Assembly: GCF_901709675.1 (NCBI RefSeq)
Contig: NC_051105.1
Location: 10,216,604-10,280,603, forward strand
From: Syngnathus acus
Taxonomy: Eukaryota; Chordata; Actinopteri; Syngnathiformes; Syngnathidae
DNA length: 64,000 nucleotides
Direction: 5' to 3'
Shown: one piece after another, positions 1 through 16,100 of the stretch
Numbering within the stretch: position 1 is the stretch's first letter
Layout of the letters: the number at the start of each line of letters is the position of its first letter
The notes under the pieces: model-generated
Seen by the model: only the letters and a program-made list of their open reading frames with translations
What the model was told of the DNA's origin: nothing
The model's database searches: none
Program-made: the position numbers and the translations under genes

Positions 1-310
1 ATCAGCGGCGGCTACTACGGGATCCACCCCCATACTCCTCCCCCTCGCTCTGACAGCATCCAAACAGTGCTCTTCCTCGGTTCCAGGGAGAATATCAGCT
101 CAGCGCAGGGAGGAGAGGATTATCATCTCATCTGCATTTATGTTCCGAGGGAACCTCGTGAGAAGCTTGTTTGCTCTTTTGTCTCTTCCGAGCAAGTCTG
201 ACTGCTGAACCTGGATTGTTTGGACTCGTTGAAGTGATTTCAAGCTCACCTCTGGGACTTCATGTTTGGACCTCAGGGCAGTCTCTTCAGCTGAGCTGGG
301 AGAACCTAGG
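1..310 (+). promoter_or_regulatory. chn1: Probable 5' leader/promoter of the alpha1-chimaerin transcript
   Basis: This stretch precedes the alpha1-type start codon of chn1 at 311. Vertebrate chn1 has an upstream promoter for the SH2-containing alpha2 form and an internal promoter for alpha1, whose specific first exon is the one found at 311. The upstream alpha2 exons would lie left of the window. An in-frame ATG at 266 would add 15 residues, but family similarity begins only at 311. No TATA box or other core element is convincing here, so the transcription start is not placed. Confidence 0.4.
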
Positions 311-3300
311 ATGCCATCCAAAGAGCCCTATGAGGCTCTCAAGGAGGACAAATCTGTGGTGCAAAGAGCCAAACGAGAGGCCAATCAAGAGGAGATTTTG
401 GCAGCCGCTCTTGGGATGAGGATGGGGCCCGAGAAGCCCACGGCTACCTTCTGGCAACCGCTGAAACTCTTCGCCTATTCGCAGCTCACCTCGCTGGTCC
501 GGAGAGCCTCGCTGAAGGAAACGGAGCGGGTGGCCATATCGGAGAAAGTCCACAACTTCAAGGTGAGGCTGGAATTTGAAAGCAAACTTACCTGAGCTTC
601 TCACGCTGAGGGAAACGGAAGGGGAGGGGGGAGTTGCCGAATAGGAGATGCGATTTAAAAACACAACTGTTTTGGTCCGTATGATGAAAAGAAAATCGGT
701 GGGGTGCCTTGTGTACCACTGCTGTTAATTTGAGTGGCAGATGGAGAGATTAGGCCAACGGAGGAGAGAAAACAGCGCTCGGTACTTCCAACGCTCATGT
801 TTTGCGCTGCTTGGAATTGAGAGCAGGAAGAGAAACGTTACCAGCGAGGCTTTGAACCGCTGCCGCCCTCTTGCCTCTGTCTTTGTTCCCATTTCTTAGT
901 AATAAATGTTCCTTTGAGAACAGTTCCTGTATTTCAAAACCCATGAGCAAGAAAACCACAATATCTAAAACCCAGATGGAGCCTTGTAAAACCTCGAGTC
1001 GATGTTCTCTGATTGAAAAAGAAGCACACACTTTCCCTCATTAGATAATACTCTCAATGATACATTTAATAGATTAATAACAAATGGCAGTACAAATATT
1101 TGTTTTCCAAGGCTAGCCCAAAAGTCTGTGCATTTCAAAATAGATTCTGTCAGCATTAGCAGTGCTACTTGGGGGGCCCCTCACAATGCTTTTTAAAATA
1201 TGGACACAATACATGCTCCTAATATATTTCCTTTTGATACAACAGCCACTAAGGGTTTGAAGGAAATAACCACATCGTTTATTTTGTCTTGCCTAAAAAT
1301 CGCCATTCAAGGACAGCACAAAACCGGAACATAAGTAAACTATGTTTGGCCATCATATCATTTCAAAGACACAGAAAAAATTAGGCCTACTCGTGTGGTA
1401 GTATAGGGCAACTAACACACATCTGCCATCTAGTGGTGATTGGTGGCATTACAACTTAAATGTGCTCTCTTTTTTTGTTTTTGTTAAATCGAGACTGAAT
1501 GTTTATCAGCATCTCTTTTGTGAAGATCAAAATTGCCCGTCGCTGTTCATTAGATGTTCATTTATCTGACGAAGCGGCTGTCTGTTGCCACGAAGGCTCA
1601 AACTGCCGCTTCTGGTTCCCGGGGGCCTCCCTGATTGGCTGGCTGCTGTTACCTGGTGGGCTTGTATGTTTCATGGATCCCCCACCTTCTGACAAAGGGA
1701 AGACATGAAATAAATAGCTATCCAGATTCCAGAGCAGTCCTTTTCAATATATCGTAATCACAATTATTAATGTATTGTTGTCTTGTGTGCTGCAGGTGCA
1801 TACTTTCCGTGGACCTCACTGGTGCGAGCATTGCGCCAGCTTCATGTGGGGGCTGATGGCTCAGGGGGTCAAGTGTACAGGTATCTTTTCAAATGGCTCG
1901 CGTGTCTGATGACTAAGTGAGCATTGCTGTATATGGGTTACTTGGTTTTTAGTACATCTGGACCTGGATTATTTCTCTTTTAATCTCCAATCCCAATCGT
2001 GAAAACATTGGATTAGGGGGTTGGATAACAGATGAGTGGAACGATGATGTAACATTTTTTTCCACTTTATTGTTATTTTTTTGCGCATAACAACACAAGT
2101 AATTGGTGTTCCGTCCCTTTTTGACCCATCGTTATTTTTAACTTTTTAGATGTGGGTGTTGGTGTTTTATTGATGAAACAAAAGTGTGTCACCCGCACAT
2201 TCGTTGTCAGCGGGAGCTTTGGCGTTAATTGTTAATGCTTCCGTTTTGAAATCTGACAGCAACCAAACGAAAGACGCGTATGTTTACAGTCTGGTTTCGG
2301 AGAGTCTGTCGCTGCCATTCCTTCACTCTCCGGCACCAGCGCCAGAATCTAGGGCACCAAAGTCTCTCATGGTGCTCAGATTTGCATACCAAAAAAAACC
2401 TGCTCCACCGCCCCCTTTCTCCCCTTTTGTATGAGCTCAACTGTTTTGGCCGAGCTCCAGGGAGCCAGCCTTTGCTTGCTGCTTGTTTTGCCACGTTTGC
2501 TCATCACCCCCCGCCCCCCCAACTTCATCTTATCATGCCCGTGACGAAAAACAAAGCTGACGTGTCCCTTTAATGACGTGCTGAGCTCCGAGCGAGGGCA
2601 AGCGACTCTGTTTCCACACACGTTCAAACGGATCCACTTCCACCAATCGGCTCGGTTACACGTAATTTTATAAAATATGAATTATTTATCCCACTCATAA
2701 GCAAGCCAGTTGGTGGGAGACATCACCATTAAGCATTGCCGCAGCCTCCTCGCCATAGCAACCAGTCAAAAGCGCTGACAGTGCAGTAAGATTGTCTCTC
2801 CCTGTCTGCTGGTGTTCCTTCCTTCCTTCCTTCGCCCCCACCTGGGACCCTCGCGGGCCTTCAATGCGAACACATGGACACAGGCGGCGTGGGCCTCCTC
2901 CATTATACTGCTTGTCAGATTCCCTTAAGAGAATCATCTCTTAAGGTAATTACATTTCTGCACCAATGCATATAAACGCTGCATTCTTCTCTCTTGGGAC
3001 CTGAAATAATGTCTCCAGGTTCAGTTTGGAGAAGGTAGCATGCGATTTCAAAAATGTGGGTGGAATTTGGAAGAAACGAAAAAAATGCAAATGAAAACCT
3101 CCCTGAAATTAAAGAGGACTCAAAAGATCTAAGAGCTGGAGGAGCTGCTCCATTTTAGACTGCAAAAGTAGGTCTAGTGTAGCCTGCAGCGGCTGAATTG
3201 CCGCTTCCGCTGCCATTGTTGCTGCGTGAGCTCGGATTTAGAAGAAGGAGAAGGAAAAAAAACAGCAGCCCGCCTCCGCTTCTTAGCGTTCCTCAAATTC

Positions 3301-5827
3301 ACAGCGTGAGTCTGCTCCTCTTAGGAAAACAAGTCAACTCTCTGAATTCAACATGGCAACAAAAATAAAATTCATCTTAGCCTACAGTGAACCTTTAATC
3401 CAGCCTGTGCTTTGTTTTACTCGGCTGTCTGCAGCCAGGTTGGCATTGCAAGTGAGAATCTGTTCTCACTTGGCCAGAAATTAAGCTCCATCAAGGACCA
3501 CCAACTTGTAGATATAATGGTAGCGCATGACAAGGAGGCGGGGCTTCCTGACATTTCGGGTGTACACATTGATTGAGAAGACTAAGTCCTTTGTTATTTT
3601 CCCTGCCGGCCTAAACACAATAAAAGCGGCAATTATTTCATGTTGGAATTTGACTCAATACAAAAGCTCAATTAGATCGCTGAACCGAAAGAATCCATCA
3701 ACAGGATCTTTTATTTCCCTAGACAAAGAACAATGAGAGGTAAATGAATGTTCCCGTGCTTCTCCAACCTTGTCCATGTCTTTTTCTGTAGACTGCGGCG
3801 TGAACGTGCACAAACAATGTTCACCTCTGGTTCCCGACAACTGCAAGCCAAGTCTGAGACACATCCGGAAAGTGTACAGCTGCGACCTCACCACCTTGGT
3901 GAACGCTCATAACACGGCACGGCCCATGGTGGTGGACATGTGCATACGGGAAATCGAGTCAAGAGGTGAGGAACATTCATGAGAGTCACGAGGAATTCCT
4001 GAGATGATTGTGTTTCACTCAAACCATGTCGGAGGAGCTCATCGCTTTGTCGTCTGCTCCTGACTGACGCCATTTTGATTTATGCCTTTATTAGGGTGCT
4101 TAGTGATGCAGAAAACAGTTTGCATTCGCCCATTATTTTTTGTCTGACGTGGGCATTATTTATGGCTGGAGTTCATTTCTCTGAAGCGTCTCCCTTGTCG
4201 TTCAGGATTAAAGTCGGAAGGTCTCTACAGGATATCGGGATTCAGCGACTCCGTGGAAGAAGTCAAGATGGCGTTTGATAAAGGTTAGCGTTCTTTTTGT
4301 CCGCTCACGCCGCAGAGACTGACTTGACTCGGCACGCTTGCGCATCTTCAGATGACGGCGACCGTCACTTGAGCTTAATTACAAAGTGACACATTTGAAA
4401 AGATTAGTGAGGGTCCCTCCGGGGGTGACAAGCAAGTGTTCCTCATGTGCTGTGTTGACACGAAGCCCCTGAAGGGGGAGCAACTCCAATTTTTGTAATA
4501 CAAGTAGTCTATGTGGAGTGCAAGATAAAAAAAAAAAAGGTCACAAAAAGTATTGTGTTAAAAAATACATTTCAAACAAAATACCAATAAATGTCTAATG
4601 TAGTTAGAATTAGTTATACTTATTTTAAAAGCACTCTTGTTTTTATTTAATATTATTTTATCAATGAAAATATTTCTCAATTTCATTTTTTTTCATTAAC
4701 TACAATAATCTTGTATATTAAAATTATCTCAAATATCATGCTAAAAAAATAATTATTGTGCATATGAGTATTAAAAATATAATTATGGTGTACAGCCATG
4801 TAGGGGGAAAAAAAATAGTCACACTCCAAACTGATCTTTAAAAATCAGCAGTGTGTGCCGTGTGAATTTTAACTGGAGCAGTGGACTTTCCCGGATGGGC
4901 ATGTGGGAGATCATCCATGACAGAGTGTCATTCCAGCTCACAGCACTGTGATGTTCAGCCTGCCGGCGCAAGTAGGCCACGGCCACGGCTACGCTCGCCA
5001 AAGCACACACACCACCCAAGGGAGAGTGGCAATCAAACCAAAGCAGACCCTTCGAGACCAGAGCGAGCAAAAAGTGCCACTCAAGCCCGCTACTCATTTG
5101 GCTTCCCTCTTTTTGCCTCGTTCCATCTATTCCTTGTCCCATCACACGTCCTCACAGCCGGCGAGAAAACAGACATCTCTGTGAAAACATACGAAGACAT
5201 AAACATCATCACGGGCGCTCTGAAGCTCTACCTGCGCGATTTGCCCGTCCCCGTCATCTCGTACAACGCCTACCCAAGGTTCATCGAGGCCGCAAGTGAG
5301 TCTCCAGTACTTTGATAACCATTAGCGCGCACCCGTTGAGAGATGCTAATGGCCGGAAAGAACTTCATTGATTTTTCTCAATGCAGTCTCGTGAGTTGCG
5401 CCCACTTTAACCATGTTCATCCATTAGAGCTCACGGACCCGGACAAGAAGCTCGAAGCGTTCCGAGAGGCGCTGGCTATGCTGCCCGCATCGCACCATGA
5501 AACTCTCAAGTATCTCATGGCGCATTTAAAAAGGTGAGGAACCAAGAAAATATCAATTTTTGTTGCTTAGTATGCAAGTGTACCTAATATAATGGCCAGT
5601 GAGGTTACCAAGCGTCACACCTTGTAAAAAAATCTTTCAAAATTTGATGTTTCAGGGTAGCCCAACATGAGAAAAGCAACCTTATGAGCGCCGAGAACCT
5701 GGCCATTGTTTTCGGACCCACATTGATGCGCACTCCGGATCTCGACGCCATGAGCGCTCTCAATGACATCCGTTACCAGAGGCAGGTGGTGGAGGCGCTC
5801 ATTAAAAATGTCGACGCTCTCTTCTGA
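311..5827 (+). CDS. chn1: Alpha1-chimaerin, Rac GTPase-activating protein (7 coding exons)
   Basis: Coding exons are 311-562, 1796-1880, 3792-3965, 4206-4283, 5158-5295, 5428-5533 and 5656-5827. All have GT-AG introns and compatible phases, and they encode 334 residues, the length of human alpha1-chimaerin. The N-terminus ([13 protein letters not shown], then [19 protein letters not shown]) is the alpha1-specific start, so this form lacks the SH2 domain. A C1 zinc-binding domain follows (about residues 81-135; [17 protein letters not shown]), which binds diacylglycerol/phorbol ester. The RhoGAP domain fills about residues 150-334, with the arginine finger in GLYRISG at Arg179 and the motif [12 protein letters not shown] near the end. 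Known role: it accelerates GTP hydrolysis by Rac downstream of ephrin/Eph and DAG signals in neurons and axon guidance. It is collinear with chrna1, as in other vertebrates. No lesion is seen. Exons for the alpha2 form are not in the window. Confidence 0.96.
1425..1438 (-). promoter_or_regulatory. CTCF-like motif (chn1 intron 1)
   Basis: The minus strand reads CACCACTAGATGGC followed by AG, close to the CTCF core CCACNAGRKGGCAG. Confidence 0.4.
1881..3791 (+). other. chn1 intron 2, no gene seen
   Basis: This is a 1.9-kb intron between the two C1-domain exons of chn1. It contains short A/T and C runs and no open frame with recognisable similarity on either strand. I see no RNA gene or mobile element I can support. 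Confidence 0.6.
4284..5157 (+). other. chn1 intron 4, AT-rich
   Basis: The left half (about 4510-4810) is strongly AT-rich with A and T runs. A frame open from 4881 into the exon at 5158 is a read-through of intron sequence, not an extra domain, because the exon begins at the ACAG acceptor ending at 5157. Confidence 0.6.
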
Positions 5828-6270
5828 GTGCAAGGACAAAATGTTGCGGGCAGGCCCTCAAACCTGCTTTTTGTTCAGAAAAAGATTTTTTTTTTTTTTT
5901 TAAAGCCCTTTGTACTTTCTGCCTCCCCATTTCTGTCGGGGGATTTATGCATCAAGCTGACATAGCAGCATGCAGCCGTACTTTGTAGTCGTATCTCAGC
6001 ATGTGGAAGGATTGTTTCACTGTGATTTTGTTTTTTCTGTGCTGTGATAGCCTTAGAGGGGGGGTACTTTTTTCAACGTTTTTTTATTTTTTTTTATTAC
6101 CTCTTTCTTGAATGAATCGGAATTTTCCCTGTCAATGTGTACAAAAAGGTGCATTTGCCTGACTTTTATTGTACTGTAAATGGCATTTTTTGTGAATTAA
6201 TTTTGTACTGTCATTTGTACACAACTTGTGCATGGTCAGTTTAGTTTATTAAACTGATAAAACAATTGTG
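5828..6270 (+). other. chn1 3' untranslated region
   Basis: This follows the TGA at 5825-5827. It is T-rich, with long T runs near 5890 and 6080, and has an ATTAAA-type polyadenylation signal at 6248-6253. The 3' end is therefore placed near 6270. Confidence 0.5.
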
Positions 6271-8169
6271 AGTCGAGTGAGGTCACTTGATTTAAACATT
6301 TCAATATGAAAGTTGCCCATCAATTTGTTATACAATAGTGTTGCGCTGAAAAGAGCTTATTTCATCACGTTTTAATGGAAATGAAACATTTTGGTTTATG
6401 TGTGTCGCGGCCAGCTGCTGGGTAACCTTGAGAAAGGCGCTGTTTGTCCTTAGTTATGCATACTTAGCAGCAGTGACAGGTTGTCCCTTAAAGCATCACA
6501 CCATGTGACTGCCTGAACTCCTCCATCACTCAAAGTAATTCGCTGTGAAACTCAAACCAGCCGTCATCTCTGAACGCACGCATGCAGATTCACACGAGAA
6601 GTGATGGCACAACATCACACTTTTTTTTTATTCTCCCCCCATCCTACAAAACAACCAAGACGCAATCAGCGCTTGACATCCAATCAGTCGGACGTCAGGC
6701 CCCGGCGTCACCTTAGCTTAATTTGAAGCAAACCCTCACTTGTCTCCTGGTGATTGTGCGGTGAAAAAAATTGGATTTTCATTCAAGCATTTAGCATCGG
6801 GCAAATTTATCATTGCGTCATCCTCCATCACTGATGCTGGGATAAGCTCGCGGTTGGCCGCTGCTTTGTCTACGCTGGATAGGCACCGTTGTTGTTAATG
6901 AGAGTTCATTTCAAGAGCCGTGATCCATGAGATAAGTGACCTTTGTTGGCTGTGCTGAATAGATTCACAAAAGCGGTTTGTACGTCGCTCTTGTTTGCGG
7001 AGCGTATCCGCATCCTCCAGTTATTGTTCAATCAGGCGTTTGTATTTAGTAGTCTTATGTTGTCCTCTTTTATTGTGCTCGCCCTACAGATATTATTTTT
7101 ATTCAAATTCAATGGCTCATTGAAGATGTTTTAAACAGAAAAGCCTCAAGTTTATTTCGGGTTATGTAAACGGGATTCTTTTATTAGTTCAAGCTACATT
7201 AATGGGAAATTTAATGAAACTTCCATCATCGTTTACATCCGATTGTAACTTTTCTATCATGGCCGCTTTTGACTAATCAAAATATAAAAATTGCGCAAAT
7301 TCAAAACTGACTTGTCAATGTCACATGAAGACACAGAAATGATGGCAAGAGAGTCAGGGGGAGGATTTGGGCAAATCTCTCTTAATTCAGACATTGCCAA
7401 AATGGTGATCTGACCCTAAGTGAGATAAATGAGGCCCTTGGTTGAGCGCGCAGTTGGTTGAACACATGGCAGGTGTACGGATATTGAGTTGAGTGACCCG
7501 AAACGGGGGCACCAAGATGGCAAGCAAGCAACGGAGACATGGGGGGTGCATTTTTGACTTCTCAGAAAATATTACAAATAAATACACAACCCCAACCTAA
7601 CAGAATCAAGATGGCCGCCTTAGACGCTTGCTAGCAAGCTAGCTAGTTAGCCATCCAGCTCGCCTTGTCTTTGTCCAATCAGATTTCACTCTAAAAGTGT
7701 TGTTGCCATGTCAATCTAATCTGCCCAGTTCCTTCAGAAACTGAAAATGCATCTTAAACTGTTTTAACAATGGAATTGTTTTGCAAATTAACCAAATTTC
7801 AAATTCATCACAGTGTATTTTTTGTATTTCGTTAAGCAAGAGTTTTCATTGTGGTCATTGATCATGTTGCCTCAAAGTTGTGTGCTGGCTGACAAGTTCA
7901 CCGTGGTTTATTTTAGTGACGGATTACTGTGGCATGTTGCGCTTTAACGTGCGCCTCTCAAGTAACAAGCGTTGTCAGCCATTCACTCAGCTATCAGCTG
8001 TGGGACAATAACAACACGGTCGCTGCCAAAAGCGCCAGCTTTCTGAAGTGCAGCGAGTCGTTTGCCAGTTGTCAAAGAATGTTTTAGGTCGGTCAGACCT
8101 TCGCAATTCTCTCGTGGCCAACAGGCGTCGTGCTGAAGTTGGAGTGGACTTCTGGATTGATTGACAACA
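6271..8169 (+). promoter_or_regulatory. chn1-chrna1 intergenic region with probable chrna1 promoter
   Basis: No gene is recognised between the chn1 polyadenylation signal and the chrna1 start. Just upstream of the chrna1 ATG are E-box sequences CAGCTG (7995-8000) and CAGTTG (8066-8071). Muscle acetylcholine receptor subunit genes are classically driven by paired E-boxes bound by MyoD-family factors, so these are candidate control sites. That assignment rests on position and motif only. The rest of the block is unremarkable AT-rich DNA. Confidence 0.35.
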
Positions 8170-11800
<3,631 letters not shown>

Positions 11801-12140
11801 ATCGGAGGTTTTCAAAATCATAATGAATTGCACATTAAATGAAAATGGAAATTAGAGCTGAATAGAAATTTAAATACAACAAAAAACAAATACAACAACA
11901 TATTTGAAAGATAAAAACAACTGGCCTGTTCTTTAGCAGTGATTCTTGTGTATACCACTAGAGGGAGCCCACGCACCCCGTTTTTGTGGCACCCGTTTAC
12001 TCTTTTGGTGCTTGGAAAGGTGCTTTAAAATGACTGTAATTATGATATTGTGGATACCTGTATCATGATAGAGTAGTTTGTGCTTTGTATGAAACATGTG
12101 ATATAATACATTTTAACATATCTAAAATAAATCCTGAGGA
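11801..12140 (+). other. chrna1 3' untranslated region
   Basis: This follows the TAA at 11798-11800. A canonical AATAAA lies at 12126-12131, so cleavage is expected shortly after. The region also carries the CTCF-like motif listed separately at 11955. Confidence 0.5.
11955..11968 (+). promoter_or_regulatory. CTCF-like motif (chrna1 3' region)
   Basis: The plus strand reads CCACTAGAGGGAGC. Confidence 0.4.
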
Positions 12141-12264
12141 TTATAATGTTCCAGCTTTGCACGTTTTCAGATATGTGAGGTGTTCCAAATGTGGTTATCA
12201 TATGAATTGTGGTTGGAAGAAAACATGCATTGGTGATTGAATCCATATGCATTTTTTTCTAACA

Positions 12265-12286
12265 GAAAATGGATGGATGGATGATT
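12265..12286. repeat. GGAT short tandem repeat tail
   Basis: The sequence AGAAAATGGATGGATGGATG resembles the 3' tail of a dispersed fish repeat. A near-identical string occurs again at about 40991-41009 in this window, which supports it being a repeat-family end rather than chance. Confidence 0.4.
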
Positions 12287-12339
12287 TTACAATACGTAAG
12301 TGTACCTAATGGTGTGGCCGATGATTGTTCACATTGCCT

Positions 12340-12635
12340 GCGGCTGGCAGGCCAAGATAAGCCCCGCCCCTTCCTTCCTCTTTGGCTTGTGATTGGTCGA
12401 CTTTATGTCGACGCTTCTTGTATTACGAAAGTCAACAGGCAGGCAAGTCATGTAAGAAAGCACCTTTGCCCATTTGCGTCGTTATCTTAGCCTGATTAAG
12501 TTTCTCACCGTTCGGCGTTTGTGTCAGTGTCGTTTGTTTGCTTTTCACCGGCCCACTTTAGCTCGCGGGCTAACAAGCATGGCTACTCCCACCGGGCTTT
12601 CACTGACACGAGGAGACAGAACATAGCAATCTGAG
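12340..12635 (+). promoter_or_regulatory. gpr155: Probable gpr155 promoter and noncoding first exon
   Basis: A GC-box (GCCCCGCCCC, 12361-12370) and an inverted CCAAT box (GATTGGT, 12391-12397) lie about 0.8 kb upstream of the gpr155 start codon. A plausible noncoding first exon ends with CTGAG before a GTAACT donor at 12636. This is the usual arrangement of a ubiquitously expressed gene with a 5' untranslated exon. It is inferred from motifs; no transcript evidence is available. Confidence 0.4.
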
Positions 12636-13190
12636 GTAACTGTGAGTTTCATTTTATTCTTGCGAGCTTTTTAAAATCTGCTTGGCTAATTTTGCTCAAC
12701 CACACATGTGCTTCAAAACAGTATTTCGTGACCTTACTGAGCTAAATCACAGTCTCACAGTGCACCATCAAACTTACCTGTCACTCACTGTAGGTCACTG
12801 ACATAAATAGTTGAATAAATGTGCATTATATTGTGCAGCAAGTATATAATTTGCATCTGTGGCGCACTATTTGAGAAAAACTGCTTTAAAAGAATACTTG
12901 AGTCTGTTATCATGTTTCAGCGTGTTTGTTTTGGGTGTTGCTGGAAGTTATCAGTCATTTGCTTACCTTTGTACCACAGCCAAGATAAGTGTTGGGCTTT
13001 TTTAAACAAACAATATATATGCAACAGTAATTAAACATTTTTTTTTTAAAAAGTGGGCCAAACCTTTGTCAGGATGTCTTGCGAAATGTTCCTTCTTTTG
13101 TTACATGTCTTGTGTTCTCTGTCTTGACTGACAGTCATGACGTCATTACGACCTCAACCCATGCGTGACTGCTGACATTGGTGAAAGAAA

Positions 13191-16100
13191 ATGGCTCTCT
13201 TTACGACCGCTGCTACTATCTTTCCACATGGGGATGGAGACCCAACGGACCCCTCTGTCCCATCATCCAGAATATCCATCGAAAAGCTCCTCCCGGCTCT
13301 CTTTCAGTGCTTCGGCATCATCCTTTGTGGCTACATAGCCGGCAGGGCCCGAATCATAACATCCTCCCAAGCCAAAGGTTTAGGCAATTTTGTCTCCAAA
13401 TTTGCTCTGCCCGCACTTCTTTTTAAGAACATGGTGCTGCTGGACTTTGGGAACGTCATCTGGCCCTTCATCTGGAGCATCCTCATCGCTAAAGCATCTG
13501 TGTTTGCCATCGTTTGCGTCCTGACGCTGGTTGTTTCCAGTCCGGAGAGTCGCTACAGCAAAGCCGGGCTCTACTCTATATTTGCCACCCAAAGCAACGA
13601 CTTTGCTCTGGGCTACCCAATTGGTATGTAAGATGATGTCTGTAGGGCTGAACCATTAAAAAAAAAAATTTTTTTTTTTAAATTACCTCCAATGTAGGTT
13701 TTTTTAGTCATAGAGAATACAGCCACTGTTTCTAATGTTTTGACTCCATGTGTGTCCGCAGTTAAATCTCTATACGAGAGCACGCATCCAGAATACGTTC
13801 AGTACATCTACTTGGTGGCGCCCGTGTCGCTAATGCTGCTCAATCCCATCGGCTTTGCCTTTTGTGAGGTCCACAGATGGAAGGAACGGCGAGAGCACCA
13901 GCAGGGCAAACTTCTCATCGCGGGCCAAGTGGTGCTCCACGTTCTCCGCAACCCGATTGTCTTCATGGTCATCATTGGCATCGGGGCCCATTTTATCCTA
14001 CACCAAAAGATTCCGGCTTTCATGGAGGACTTTGTGGATGGTTTGGCTACCTCCTTTGGAGGCGCGGCTTTGTTCTACTTGGGTCTGTCCATGGCGGGGC
14101 AGCTGAAGAAATTAACCAGGTCCACTGTTGTGACGCTGATATTACTCTTGACTGCGAAGTTGTAAGTAAAAAAAAAATGTTGATAGCAGCCTTGTATTTA
14201 TTTTTTTCTTTTGCTGAGTCAGACCTTTCTCTCCAATAATGCATTGCCCAGGTTGCTGTTGCCTCTGATTTGTAAAGACATGGTGGATCTTCTCGACAAC
14301 ACCAACCCCTCCAACCAATCCAGCCTCTCCAATTACGCTTTTCTCTACGGAGTATTTCCCACGGCGCCCAGCGTCGCCATCTACGCTACGTATTACAACG
14401 CCCAGCTGGAAGTGGTGAGTCATGAATGTTTAAACTTGCTAGATTTGACAAACAGCTTATTATGAACTCACCTCAAACGGGTTTATCATGTTTGATGTGG
14501 TCCCGACTGATCGGTCCATGTCTTTTCCTACTAGGTTATTTCCGGGATGGTGATTAGCACTTTGCTCTCAGCTCCAATAATGTTTACCTCCGCCTGGCTG
14601 CTTACCCTCCGCCAGATGGATCCTCGGCTTCTGATGAGCACGTTGCAAGATGTCAGCTTTGATATAAGCATCGTCTGTTTAGTGACACTGGTGAGTCATT
14701 TCAGAAAAAAAAGAAAGAAAGAAAAAGCACAACTTCGCCCTATTTTTAGGAAATAGATTGTTTTCAGAGTCAAAGGTTCACTTCCTCATTCAAGATTCAA
14801 GATTCAAGAGTATTTATTCGCCATGTTTGAGCGTGCCAAACAAGGAATTTGACTTCGGTAAAACACACCCTCTGTTCAACATATAGGTGACTAACAACAC
14901 TCAGGACATGTGAATAATGGCAAAAACAGTGTAGACAAATTCAAAAGGTGTGAAGAGCAGGATGTTATTGCACAGTAATGCCTCTGAGACTCTATGAGTG
15001 GTGTGAGTTCATCAGAGCAACAGCCTGGGGGAAGAAGCTGTCTCGGTGTCTGCTGGTTTTGGCGTACCGAGCTCTATAACGCCGTCCGGAGGGGAGTAGT
15101 TCAAACAGACTGCAACCTGGGTGAGAAGGGTCTGTAGAGATGTTCCTTGCACGTTTCCTGGTCCTGGACAGGTACAAGTCTTGGATAGAAGGGAGGTTGA
15201 TTCCAATGATCTTTTCTGCAGTCCTGATTGTCCGTTGCAGTCTGTGCTTGTCTTGTTTGGAGGCTGATCCAAACCAGACAGTGATGGAGGTGCAGAGGAC
15301 AGACTGGATGATGGCAGTGTAGAAGGTCTTCAGAAGCTCTCGCGGCAGGTTGAACTTCTTGAGCTGTCTCAGGAAGTACAGCCTCTGCTGGGCCTTCTTC
15401 CGGACAGAGTCTATGTGGCCGGTCCATTTCAGGTCCCGAGAGATTGTGGTTCCCAGGAACTTGAAGGTGTCTGTGGAGAGAATAGTATTACTGCGGATAG
15501 TGAGGGGTAAAAGTGGTGAAGGGTCTCGCCTGAAATCCACTGTCATCTCCACGGTCTTGAGCGGGTTCAGCTCCAGATGGTTTTGGTTGCACCAGTGGAC
15601 CAGCCGCTCCACCTCCTGTCTGTACGCAGTCTCATCACCGTCCTGGATCAGTCCGATGAGAGTGGTGTCGTCTGCATACTTCAGGAGCTTCACAGGAGAG
15701 TCATCTGAGGAGAAATCATTGGTGTAGAGAGAGAAGAGCAGTGGGGAGAGGACGCACCCCTGAGGGGCTCCAGTATTGGTGGTCCGGGTGTCAGATGTGA
15801 TGCCCCCCAGCCTCACACGCTGTCTCCTGTTGGTCAGGAAGCTGGTGATCCACTGACAGGTGGGGGCAGGCACCGCAAGCTGGATGAGCTTCTGTTGGAG
15901 GATGTCAGGAGCGATGGTGTTGAACGCCGAGCTGAAGTCCACGAACAGGATCCTGGCGTACGTTCCTGGAGTGTCCAGGTGGTGCAGGATGTAGTGCAGT
16001 CCCATGTTGACCGCATCATCCACTGACCTGTTTGCCCGGTAGGCAAACTGGAGGGGGTCAAGCAGGGGGCCCGTGACCTCCTTCAGGTGGTTCAGCACTA

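Noticed and set aside
4881-5315. Long plus-strand open frame overlapping a chn1 exon
   Set aside because: Only the part from 5158 matches chimaerin. The left part is intron sequence read through the acceptor.
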